Below are positions 1-6,358 of a DNA stretch of 11,058 bases, in pieces; positions within the stretch are counted from its first letter, which is position 1; each line of letters opens with the position of its first letter. Under the pieces are notes generated by a model. It ran no database searches, had not been told where the DNA came from, and saw only the letters and a list, made by a program, of their open reading frames with translations. The translations under genes and the position numbers were made by a program. This DNA is from an uncultured Myxococcales bacterium (GTDB lineage Bacteria > Myxococcota_A > UBA9042): the NCBI GenBank assembly GCA_937915965.1, contig CALGHC010000048.1, positions 1 through 11,058 of the forward strand, given 5' to 3'.

Positions 1-100
1 GGCCCCACTCGACCCGGCCCCACTCGACCCGATCTCAGGCGACGCCTTCCCACGCGGCCCCGTCCCAGCCGACGCCGTCCCACGCGGCCCCGTTCCACGC
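1..100. repeat. 15-bp-periodic tandem repeat upstream of the giant lipoprotein gene
   Basis: Bases 1-15 and 16-30 are identical copies of GGCCCCACTCGACCC. After a 10-base interruption (31-40), four diverged 15-bp units follow at 41-55, 56-70, 71-85 and 86-100. They can also be read as two 30-bp units, 41-70 and 71-100, matching at about 26 of 30 positions. Fifteen bases is five codons, so either strand reads as a pentapeptide repeat: Pro/Ser/His/Ala-rich on +, Ala-Trp-Asp-Gly-rich on -. The + frame stays open from base 3 into the lipoprotein signal peptide. It could be an intergenic repeat, or coding sequence for an N-terminal extension that begins left of the window. Confidence 0.75.
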
Positions 101-140
101 GGCAGGGACCACGTCGGGCAAGCGCGAGCGAACGCCGCGC

Positions 141-3100
141 GTGGTCCTGTGCCTGTGGGCCGCGCTCGCGATGCTGGCCGCCCTGAGCGCCTGCTCGCCC
201 GACGACGACGCCAAACCCGTCAGCGGCTTCTCGAATCCATATGTCGACGCCGCCGGTGAAGGCGGCTCTCTGGATGGCGGCGGCCTGGTAGACGGCACGG
301 GCGACACCACGACACCGCCCGCGCAGAAGTGCCAGTTCGACGACGACTGCCCCTCAGGCCAGAAGTGCGACAGCAAGGTCGGCTACTGCTTTCCCGCCCC
401 ATGCGATCCTGGCGCGCGATTCTGCCTGGGGCCCTATGCGGTCGAGTGCGACGACAGCGGCGAAGGGCTCGGCGTCGCCAAGCTGTGCCCAGACGGCACC
501 GAATGCGTTGCCGGAGACTGCCTCCAGACCGGCTGCGGCAACGGCACCTGCGACAAGGACCTCGGCGAGACCTGCAAAGCGTGCCCGAGCGACTGCGGCT
601 CCTGCCCCGTGCTCTGCGGCGACGGCTACTGCGATCCCGTGGAGTCTTGCTCGGACTGCGCCAAGGACTGCGGCGCCTGCGTCGACGACAAGGGTTGCGT
701 AGCCCACGACACGGCCGGCTGCGACGGTTGCTCGTGCGAAGGCTGCGTGTGCAATGTCGATCCCGCCTGCTGTTCGATCGCCTGGGACCAGGCTTGCGTG
801 GCGCTGTGCAAGACCTGCGGCAGCCCCTGCGATGCGGCGTGCGGCGACGGCCAGTGCGACCTGCCCGCCGGCGAGAGCTGCAAGACATGCGGTGCCGACT
901 GCGGCGCTTGCCCGGCCAGCTGCGGCGACGGCGTGTGCGATGTGCCCGCGGGCGAGGGATGCAAGACCTGCGCCCTCGACTGCGGCGTCTGCTTCGACTG
1001 CGGCGACGGCGTGTGCGCGGCCAAGGGCGGCGAGAGCTGCGTGACCTGTGACGAGGACTGCGGCGCGTGCAATATCTGCGGCGACGGCGTCTGCAGTGTC
1101 GTCAACGGCGAGAACTGCAAGGAGTGCGAGGCGGATTGCGGCGCATGCAGCGGCGCCAAGTGCGGTGACAGCATCTGCCAGACGGCCGCGTTCGAGACCT
1201 GCGGCACCTGCGAACAGGACTGCGGCCCATGCACAGGCAGCTGCGGCGACGGCGTCTGCTCGATCAAGGAAGGCGAGAGCTGCGCGGACTGCGCGGCCGA
1301 CTGCGGTGCGTGCGCCACGTGCGGCGACGGTTCGTGCCAGGCCGATCACGGCGAATCCTGCGACACCTGCCCGACCGACTGCGATGTCTGCCAGGCGGTC
1401 TGCGGTGACCTGAAGTGTGAGCCGGCGAAGGGCGAGTCGTGCTCAAGCTGCCCGAGCGACTGCGGCCTCTGCCCGGCGCAATGTGGAGACGGGACCTGCA
1501 GCAGCGACGAGAGCTGCTCGGCGTGTCCAAAGGACTGCGGCGCCTGCCCACCCAAGTGCGGCGACGGCACCTGCAACGGCACCGAGACCTGCACAGCGTG
1601 CGCGGCGGACTGTGGGGTCTGTCCGGCGAGCTGCGGCGACGGTAGCTGCAACGGCGCCGAGACCTGCACGAGCTGCGCCAAGGACTGTGGCGAATGCCCG
1701 GCGAGCTGCGGCGACGGCGAGTGCAACGGCGGCGAGACCTGCCAGATCTGCCCGGGCGACTGCGGCCAGTGTCCGCCCAAGTGCGGCGACGCGCAGTGCA
1801 ACGGCTTTGAGAACTGCACGACCTGCGAGGTCGACTGCGGCCAGTGCCCGAACGCATGTGGCAACGGCACCTGCAACGCCGGCGAGAGCTGCAAGACCTG
1901 CCCCGCCGACTGCGGCTCGTGCGCGACCTGCGGCGACGGCGCGTGCAACGGTAGCGAGACCTGTGCGACCTGCCAGCAGGACTGCGGCGCGTGTGCGACC
2001 TGTGGCGACGGGATCTGCAACGGCAGCGAGACCTGCGATACCTGCGCCAAGGACTGCGGCCAGTGCCCGCCGCAGTGCGGCAACGGCACCTGCGACGAAG
2101 GCGAGGGCTGCAAGGCCTGCCCGCAGGACTGCGGCCCCTGTCCCGTCTCGTGCGGCGACGGCGTGTGCGCCCCGGGCAGCGAGAGCTGCCTGATCTGTCC
2201 GCAGGACTGCGGCGTCTGCCCACCCAAATGCGGCGACAACATCTGCGCGCCGGGGAATGGCGAGACCTGCTCGAGCTGCCCGCAGGACTGCGGCACCTGT
2301 CCCGGTGGCAGCTGTGCGGGCAAGTGCGGCCTCTTCGACCCCGACTCGGGGTGCCAGTGCAACGTCGACTGCATGGCCTTTGGTGACTGCTGCGCCGACT
2401 ACACCGAGCTGTGCGGCGGTCCCGGCGGCTGTGGCGACGGCCAGTGCGCCGCCGCGCTGGGAGAGACCTGCAAAAGCTGCGCGACCGACTGCGGCCCCTG
2501 CCCGACCGTCTGCGGCGACCAGATCTGCGCGTCGCCAGAGAGCTGCGAGAGCTGCCCGCAGGATTGTGGCAAGTGCGCGCCGACCTGCAACGACGGTGTG
2601 TGCTCGCCGTCCAAGGGCGAGAACTGCCAGACCTGCCCGAACGACTGCGGCGAGTGCGCCGACCCCTGCGAGGCCAAGGAGAGCCCGGGTTGCAGCGGCT
2701 GCGAGTGCCAGGATTGCGTCTGCGACATGGACGCCTATTGTTGCACGACGGCCTGGGACCAGATCTGCGTGAACGAGTGCGGCGAGAGCTGTGGCGGTCC
2801 CTGCGGCGGCCAGCCAGAGTGCGGCGACGGCGCATGCTCGCCCGACTTCGGCGAAAGCTGCAACAGCTGCCCGCAGGACTGCGGCCAGTGCCCGGTCTTC
2901 TGCGGCGACGGCATCTGCAGCCCGCAGTCCGAGAGTTGCGTGAGCTGCTCGCAGGACTGCGGAGTCTGCCCCGCTTTCTGCGGCGACGGCCAGTGCAGCA
3001 AGGCGCAGGGCGAGAGCTGCAACACCTGCCCCAAGGACTGCGGCGCCTGTGGCCCCGTCTGCGGCAACGCCAACTGCGAGACCGGTGAGGACTGCAAGAG

Positions 3101-6100
3101 CTGCCAGAAGGACTGCGGCGCCTGCGTGGTCTGTGGCGACAAGAAGTGCGACATCATCGGTGGCGAGAGCTGCGACAAGTGCCCGCAGGACTGCGGCGCC
3201 TGCCCGAAGCTGTGCGGCGACAGCAAGTGCGACTCCGGCATCGGCGAGAGCTGCAAGTCCTGCCCGCTGGATTGCGGCTCGTGCGTGCCGATCTGCGGCG
3301 ACGGCGTCTGCGAGGACCTCAAAGGCGAGACCTGCCTGAGCTGCAGCAAGGACTGCGACGTGTGCCCGCCCAACGACGGTTGCACACCGACCCCCTCGGC
3401 TGGGTGCGACGGCTGCAGCTGCGAGAAGTGCGTCTGCGATGCCGACCCGTTCTGCTGCATGGCGGGATGGGACGCGGGCTGCGTGGCCCTGTGCAAGGGC
3501 CAGTGCGGCGGCTGCGGTGGGGGCTGCGTGCCGCAATGCGCCGGTAAGAAGTGCGGTAACGACGGTTGCGGCGGGTCCTGCGGGCTGTGTCCGGACGGGA
3601 TGGCGTGCCTCGACGACGGGACGTGCCTGCCGGTGCCACCCTCCTGCGGCGACGGGGTGTGCAGCCCCAAGAGCGGCGAGTCTTGCTCGACCTGCCCGGG
3701 CGACTGCGGCGTATGCCCGAGCATCTGCGGAGACGGCACCTGCCAGCCGGGCGAAGGCTGCAAGAGCTGCCCGACCGACTGCGGTGTCTGCCCGAACCAA
3801 TGCGGCAACGACACCTGCGAGTCGGGCGAGTCCTGCGCGAGCTGCCCGACGGATTGCTGCCCGATGCCGTCGTGCGGCAACCTGCAGTGCAACCCGCAGA
3901 GCGGCGAGACCTGCGACAACTGCCCACAGGACTGCGGTTTCTGCCCCTGCGAGACACAGTGCGGTGGCAAGAAGGTCTGCGGTGACGACGGCTGCGGCGG
4001 CAGCTGCGGCCAATGCAAACCGACCGAGTATTGCTCGGCCTCAGGCCAGTGCGCCTGCGCGCCGACCTGCAAGGGCAAGAGCTGCGGAAACGATGGCTGC
4101 GGCGGAAGTTGTGGCCAGTGCGGCCCTGGCACCCACTGCAACAACACCGTCGGCATCTGCCAGAAGGACTGCACGCCGACTTGCAACAACAACGTCTGCG
4201 GCGGCGACGGCTGCGGCGGCTCGTGCGGCAGCTGCGGGAGCGGCATGGCTTGCGTCAACGGCCAATGCGTCAAGCCGCAGGAGTGCTACAAGGACGGCGA
4301 CTGCACCGACGGCGACGAATGCACGATTGACTTCTGCGCGGCCGGTGTGTGCGGTCACGAGCCCTCGCCGTCGCCGTTCTGCTGCCCCGACGAGGACAAG
4401 GACGGCATCTGCAACGACAAGGACAACTGCCCGAAGAACAGCAACGGCGGTCAGGCGGATACCGACAAGGACGGCATCGGCGACGCCTGCGACCCCGATG
4501 CAGACGGCGACGGCGTAGCGAACGTCACGGACAACTGCCCGCTGATCATCAACGTCGACCAGGCGGACACGGACAAGGACAAGCAGGGCGACGCCTGCGA
4601 CATCGACGACGACAACGACGGCGTCTTCGATCCGGACGACAACTGCCCGCTTATACAGAACGACGGCCAGGAGGACGCCGACAAGGACAAGGTCGGCGAC
4701 GCTTGCGATGTGTGTCCGACGACCCCAGACGACGGCAAGAAGGACAGCGACCTCGATGGCGTCGGCAACGCGTGCGACAACTGCAAGACGGTGCCGAACG
4801 CCGACCAGGGCGACATCGACGGGGACAACCTCGGCGACGCCTGCGACGACGATAAGGACGGCGACGGCTATCCCAACAACCAGGACTGCGCGCCCACCGA
4901 CCCCAACGCGCCCTTCGCCGTCGACCTGCCCTGCAACGGCAAGGACGAGAACTGCAACAGCACGCCAGACGACGGTTCGGTGATGCTCTACAACTGGGAC
5001 AAGAACAGCGAGGGCTGGACCTTCAGCCCGCTCAAGCAAGGAGTCGGCTGGCAGCGAGCGACCACAAGCGAGTCGTGGTCCAAGCCGGGGGCGCTGTACT
5101 ACGGCAACCTGGCCACCGGGAACTTCGCGACGGGCAGCCAGGAGAACCACGGCACGGCGACGTCTCCGGTCATCGGCCTGCCGCTCGCCGGCAAGGTGAC
5201 GCTGGCCTACCGGTATCTCTTCGCGCTCGAGGGCGGCACGACCTACGACCAGATCTGGCTGCAGGTCGCGACCGAGTCGCAGGGCTTCGTCTTCCCCAAC
5301 CTGGCGGCATCGGGCGGCCCGAGCCAGGCGTTCATGAACAGCGTTCTGGTCTCGAAGGGCAGCGACACGGTCGTCTACAAGTGGGCGCCGCAGCTCGTCG
5401 ACCTGACCAAGTGGGCCGGCCAGAACGTCCGCTTGCGCTTCGCCTTCCGCACCGTCGATGGCGTCGAAAACAACACCCTGGGACCGTTCATCGACGACTT
5501 CGTCGTGGCAATGGACGTCAGCAAGGGAGTCGACACCGATGGCGACGGCCAGGTCGACGCCTGTGATGGCGACGACGACGGCGACAAGCGCCTCGATGAT
5601 CACGACAACTGCCCGCAGGTGGGCAACTTCGACCAGACCGACACCGACGGCGACGCCGTCGGCGACGCATGCGACCCGGACGACGACGGTGACGGTGTCT
5701 TCGACGTCAAGGACAACTGCCCGCTGGTGGTCAACGCCAACCAGAACGACAGCGACGGCGACGGAATCGGCGACGCTTGCGATGCCGCCGGCAGCGCGCT
5801 GCCCTGGACCGAGGACTTCCAGAGCTACGAGCAGAACCTGAGCGAGGGCGGATGGACGAGCGTCATCGGCAACAACGCCGGCCAGGTGCCGTGGCTGCTG
5901 GCCAAGCCCGGCAACCAGAAGTACGCCGAGGCGACCCTGACGTCGCCGCTGCCCAGCTTCATGATCGTCGACTCCAGCCTGATCTCGCCGAAGATCCAGG
6001 TGGGAACGACCAAGAGCGCGGTCCTGAGCATGCAGTTCATCTACCAGAACACCGACCCGGGTCCGTTTCCGGTGCCGCCCAACACGTTTGTGTCGGTCAG

Positions 6101-6293
6101 CCTGTCGGCGAATGACGGCCAGAGCTGGACAGAGGTCAACGAGTTCAGTGTCGAAGACGGTCTCAAGTCCTACAGCTGGACCCTGACGTCGCAGCTGCCA
6201 GGTCAGGGGGCGATCCAGCTTCGCTTCCGGGTGAAGAACGGCGCAGCGTTCGGCGAGCCACACTGGCGAGTGGACAATATCTCGCTGAAGTAG
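141..6293 (+). CDS. Giant cysteine-rich repeat lipoprotein with somatomedin-B-like and thrombospondin type-3 domains
   Basis: This is a predicted exported lipoprotein of 2050 residues that probably works outside the inner membrane as a structural or adhesive protein; no enzymatic motif was seen. The GTG at 141 gives a hydrophobic leader ending in the lipobox Leu15-Ser-Ala-Cys18, followed by an acidic Gly/Asp-rich linker to about residue 60. Residues 132-1269 hold about 35 units of roughly 25 residues with six Cys each (CGDG-x-C, then ESC-x2-C, then DCG-x-C). Three CC-x3-WD modules (186-230, 843-888, 1081-1122) and a somatomedin-B-like domain (725-758) interrupt the array. GCGGSCG modules lie at 1129-1162 and 1270-1376. 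Thrombospondin type-3 repeats follow from about 1416, then a MopE-like motif (about 1571-1612), a beta-rich domain (1614-1795), three more type-3 repeats, and a final beta-rich domain (about 1887-2050). I count roughly 300 Cys. The start is uncertain: no Shine-Dalgarno sequence precedes 141, the frame is open to the window edge, and a basic KRERTPR stretch lies just upstream. The architecture is clear; the function is not. Confidence 0.9.
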   Translation: MVLCLWAALAMLAALSACSPDDDAKPVSGFSNPYVDAAGEGGSLDGGGLVDGTGDTTTPPAQKCQFDDDCPSGQKCDSKVGYCFPAPCDPGARFCLGPYAVECDDSGEGLGVAKLCPDGTECVAGDCLQTGCGNGTCDKDLGETCKACPSDCGSCPVLCGDGYCDPVESCSDCAKDCGACVDDKGCVAHDTAGCDGCSCEGCVCNVDPACCSIAWDQACVALCKTCGSPCDAACGDGQCDLPAGESCKTCGADCGACPASCGDGVCDVPAGEGCKTCALDCGVCFDCGDGVCAAKGGESCVTCDEDCGACNICGDGVCSVVNGENCKECEADCGACSGAKCGDSICQTAAFETCGTCEQDCGPCTGSCGDGVCSIKEGESCADCAADCGACATCGDGSCQADHGESCDTCPTDCDVCQAVCGDLKCEPAKGESCSSCPSDCGLCPAQCGDGTCSSDESCSACPKDCGACPPKCGDGTCNGTETCTACAADCGVCPASCGDGSCNGAETCTSCAKDCGECPASCGDGECNGGETCQICPGDCGQCPPKCGDAQCNGFENCTTCEVDCGQCPNACGNGTCNAGESCKTCPADCGSCATCGDGACNGSETCATCQQDCGACATCGDGICNGSETCDTCAKDCGQCPPQCGNGTCDEGEGCKACPQDCGPCPVSCGDGVCAPGSESCLICPQDCGVCPPKCGDNICAPGNGETCSSCPQDCGTCPGGSCAGKCGLFDPDSGCQCNVDCMAFGDCCADYTELCGGPGGCGDGQCAAALGETCKSCATDCGPCPTVCGDQICASPESCESCPQDCGKCAPTCNDGVCSPSKGENCQTCPNDCGECADPCEAKESPGCSGCECQDCVCDMDAYCCTTAWDQICVNECGESCGGPCGGQPECGDGACSPDFGESCNSCPQDCGQCPVFCGDGICSPQSESCVSCSQDCGVCPAFCGDGQCSKAQGESCNTCPKDCGACGPVCGNANCETGEDCKSCQKDCGACVVCGDKKCDIIGGESCDKCPQDCGACPKLCGDSKCDSGIGESCKSCPLDCGSCVPICGDGVCEDLKGETCLSCSKDCDVCPPNDGCTPTPSAGCDGCSCEKCVCDADPFCCMAGWDAGCVALCKGQCGGCGGGCVPQCAGKKCGNDGCGGSCGLCPDGMACLDDGTCLPVPPSCGDGVCSPKSGESCSTCPGDCGVCPSICGDGTCQPGEGCKSCPTDCGVCPNQCGNDTCESGESCASCPTDCCPMPSCGNLQCNPQSGETCDNCPQDCGFCPCETQCGGKKVCGDDGCGGSCGQCKPTEYCSASGQCACAPTCKGKSCGNDGCGGSCGQCGPGTHCNNTVGICQKDCTPTCNNNVCGGDGCGGSCGSCGSGMACVNGQCVKPQECYKDGDCTDGDECTIDFCAAGVCGHEPSPSPFCCPDEDKDGICNDKDNCPKNSNGGQADTDKDGIGDACDPDADGDGVANVTDNCPLIINVDQADTDKDKQGDACDIDDDNDGVFDPDDNCPLIQNDGQEDADKDKVGDACDVCPTTPDDGKKDSDLDGVGNACDNCKTVPNADQGDIDGDNLGDACDDDKDGDGYPNNQDCAPTDPNAPFAVDLPCNGKDENCNSTPDDGSVMLYNWDKNSEGWTFSPLKQGVGWQRATTSESWSKPGALYYGNLATGNFATGSQENHGTATSPVIGLPLAGKVTLAYRYLFALEGGTTYDQIWLQVATESQGFVFPNLAASGGPSQAFMNSVLVSKGSDTVVYKWAPQLVDLTKWAGQNVRLRFAFRTVDGVENNTLGPFIDDFVVAMDVSKGVDTDGDGQVDACDGDDDGDKRLDDHDNCPQVGNFDQTDTDGDAVGDACDPDDDGDGVFDVKDNCPLVVNANQNDSDGDGIGDACDAAGSALPWTEDFQSYEQNLSEGGWTSVIGNNAGQVPWLLAKPGNQKYAEATLTSPLPSFMIVDSSLISPKIQVGTTKSAVLSMQFIYQNTDPGPFPVPPNTFVSVSLSANDGQSWTEVNEFSVEDGLKSYSWTLTSQLPGQGAIQLRFRVKNGAAFGEPHWRVDNISLK
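696..830 (+). other. CC-x3-WD cysteine module, copy 1 (protein domain)
   Basis: Residues 186-230 of the giant lipoprotein depart from the six-Cys repeat. They carry clustered Cys (GCDGCSC), then CVC, a Asp-Pro-x-Cys-Cys pair, three residues, Trp-Asp, and Cys-Val-x2-Leu-Cys. About 12 Cys fall in 45 residues. The same layout recurs at 2667-2804 and 3381-3506, so this is a defined module, not a degenerate repeat. CC-x3-WD-x2-C motifs occur in other bacterial Cys-rich secreted proteins; I know of no assigned function. Confidence 0.75.
1557..2075 (+). repeat. Homogeneous short-form sub-block of the Cys array (CNG-type units)
   Basis: Seven consecutive units (residues 473-645) share a shortened central loop reading CNG-x-ETC or close variants, and run about 24-25 residues each. 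Flanking units usually have a longer loop ending GESC. Units starting near 1929 and 2001 are especially alike, both containing CNGSETC. The cluster looks like a locally amplified subfamily, consistent with relatively recent internal tandem duplication. Confidence 0.7.
2313..2414 (+). other. Somatomedin-B-like domain (protein domain)
   Basis: Residues 725-758 of the giant lipoprotein have the cysteine spacing of a somatomedin B domain: Cys-x3-Cys, a nine-residue loop, Cys-x-Cys-x3-Cys, five residues, a Cys-Cys pair, Ala-Asp-Tyr-Thr, and a final Cys. All eight cysteines are present, and the CC-x-DYT-x2-C end closely resembles vitronectin. In animals this small disulfide knot binds proteins such as PAI-1 and the urokinase receptor. 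In a bacterial surface lipoprotein it more likely acts as a generic binding or spacer module. It sits between repeat units 21 and 22. Confidence 0.8.
2667..2804 (+). other. CC-x3-WD cysteine module, copy 2 (protein domain)
   Basis: Residues 843-888 repeat the copy-1 layout: GCSGCEC, CVC, Asp-x2-x-Cys-Cys, three residues, Trp-Asp, then Cys-Val-x2-Cys, followed by a Gly/Cys tail. It sits after repeat unit 24 of the giant lipoprotein. Confidence 0.75.
3381..3506 (+). other. CC-x3-WD cysteine module, copy 3 (protein domain)
   Basis: Residues 1081-1122 repeat the module: GCDGCSC, CVC, Asp-Pro-Phe-Cys-Cys, Met-Ala-Gly, Trp-Asp, then Cys-Val-x2-Leu-Cys. It follows repeat unit 31. Copies 1 and 3 are closer to each other (both have GCDGCSCE and CVALCK) than to copy 2. 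Confidence 0.75.
3525..3626 (+). repeat. GCGGSCG module, isolated copy
   Basis: Residues 1129-1162 read Cys-Val-Pro-Gln-Cys, GKKCGNDGCGGSCG, Leu-Cys, then Gly-Met-x-Cys and a final Cys. This is the same module found three times in tandem at 3948-4268, here lying directly after CC-x3-WD copy 3 and before repeat unit 32. Confidence 0.75.
3948..4268 (+). repeat. Three tandem GCGGSCG modules
   Basis: Residues 1270-1376 hold three copies of a module of about 35 residues. Each has a Cys-x3-Cys entry, a CG-x-DGCGGSCG core, a Cys two residues later, and a closing C-x5-to-6-C. They bridge the long Cys array and the acidic thrombospondin-type region. Similar CG-x-DGCGGSCG repeats are typical of predicted surface proteins from myxobacteria-like organisms. 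Confidence 0.8.
4386..4850 (+). repeat. Thrombospondin type-3 calcium-binding repeats, block 1
   Basis: Residues about 1416-1570 contain five copies of the type-3 pattern: an acidic D-x-D-x-D-x-x-GDACD string alternating with DNCP and an Asn/Asp-Gln step. In the animal family the Asp side chains wrap calcium ions, giving a calcium-stiffened wire. Two copies read DKDKQGDACD and DKDKVGDACD, with Lys where Gly is usual in the DKDG turn. Confidence 0.9.
4851..4976 (+). other. MopE-like metal-binding motif (protein domain)
   Basis: Residues about 1571-1612 read DKDGDGY, then QDC, TDPNAP, then CNGKDENCN. This resembles the bacterial motif D-x-DGDG...DC-x2-TDP-x2-NP...CNG-x-D-x-NCD, known as the putative metal-binding or MopE-type motif and often placed beside thrombospondin type-3 repeats. 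It ends the first type-3 block. The metal is not predictable from sequence. Confidence 0.65.
4980..5525 (+). other. Beta-sandwich domain between thrombospondin type-3 blocks
   Basis: Residues about 1614-1795 contain almost no Cys and have an alternating hydrophobic pattern typical of beta strands. It begins with a Trp/Tyr-rich strand (YNWDKNSEGW) and ends with a strand reading FIDDFVV. The start and the terminal I-DD-hydrophobic strand resemble MAM-like or jelly-roll ligand-binding domains of secreted bacterial proteins. The type-3 pattern resumes directly afterwards, so the domain interrupts one calcium-binding block. The exact family is not assigned. Confidence 0.6.
5529..5783 (+). repeat. 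Thrombospondin type-3 calcium-binding repeats, block 2
   Basis: Residues about 1797-1881 contain three type-3 repeats (DTDGDGQVDACD, DTDGDAVGDACD, DSDGDGIGDACD) with intervening DNCP motifs. They join the two beta-rich domains of the giant lipoprotein. Confidence 0.9.
5784..6290 (+). other. C-terminal beta-sandwich domain
   Basis: Residues about 1887-2050 form a second Cys-free beta-rich domain. It opens LPWTEDF, has a middle reading SSLISPKI, a strand SVSLSANDGQSWTEV, and ends HWRVDNISL. This order matches the bacterial choice-of-anchor-J or cleaved-adhesin-like pattern (W..dF, lisP, dgG.sW, w.vDni). Such domains usually sit at the C-terminus of surface proteins and may bind carbohydrate or protein. 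Similarity is judged by eye. Confidence 0.55.
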
Positions 6294-6327
6294 GGACCGC
6301 GCGAAGTCGGGATCTCGTTGAAGTAGG
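6279..6327. repeat. Duplicated tail of the lipoprotein gene
   Basis: ATCTCGCTGAAGTAGG at 6279-6294, which holds the last codons and stop, recurs as ATCTCGTTGAAGTAGG at 6312-6327 with one mismatch. Copies start 33 bp apart. The second copy lies outside the reading frame's end, between the lipoprotein stop and the phosphatase gene. It looks like a small local duplication. Confidence 0.75.
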
Positions 6328-6358
6328 CGCGCCGTTGCTCGAAGGCCGCAGCGCTGCA

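Larger units (their letters stand above)
534..3947 (+). repeat. Array of about 35 six-cysteine CGDG/DCG protein repeats
   Basis: Within the giant lipoprotein (residues 132-1269), a unit of about 24-28 residues recurs about 35 times. Each unit starts CGDG-x-C, has GESC or ETC near the middle, then x2-C, and ends DCG-x-C plus one to three linker residues. The constant six cysteines suggest each unit folds as a small disulfide-stabilised module, giving a long rod outside the cytoplasm; this is inference. Linkers and the central loop vary in length and sequence. The array is split by three CC-x3-WD modules and one somatomedin-B-like domain. Related Cys-rich repeats are common in predicted surface proteins of myxobacteria-like organisms. 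At DNA level the period is about 75 bp and is coding, with no CRISPR-like spacers. Confidence 0.92.

Noticed and set aside
35..376. Minus-strand frame ending in Ala-Trp-Asp-Gly repeats
   Set aside because: Its striking tail is just the reverse reading of the 15-bp repeats, and the rest overlaps the signal peptide of the giant lipoprotein. No ribosome binding site was seen.
534..3947. CRISPR array, because of regular repeats of about 75 bp
   Set aside because: Repeats are coding, diverged at third positions, vary in length and have no unique spacers or cas genes.
1443..4013. Long open frame of 856 codons on the minus strand opposite the Cys array
   Set aside because: It is Ala/Arg-rich with no family resemblance, arises from GC-rich repetitive codons, and lies wholly opposite a frame with clear cysteine motifs.
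6335..6358. TTG start at 6335 for the phosphatase
   Set aside because: A plausible AGG precedes it, but TTG is rare, the extra residues fall outside the family, and ATG 6359 and 6371 are in frame. It remains possible.
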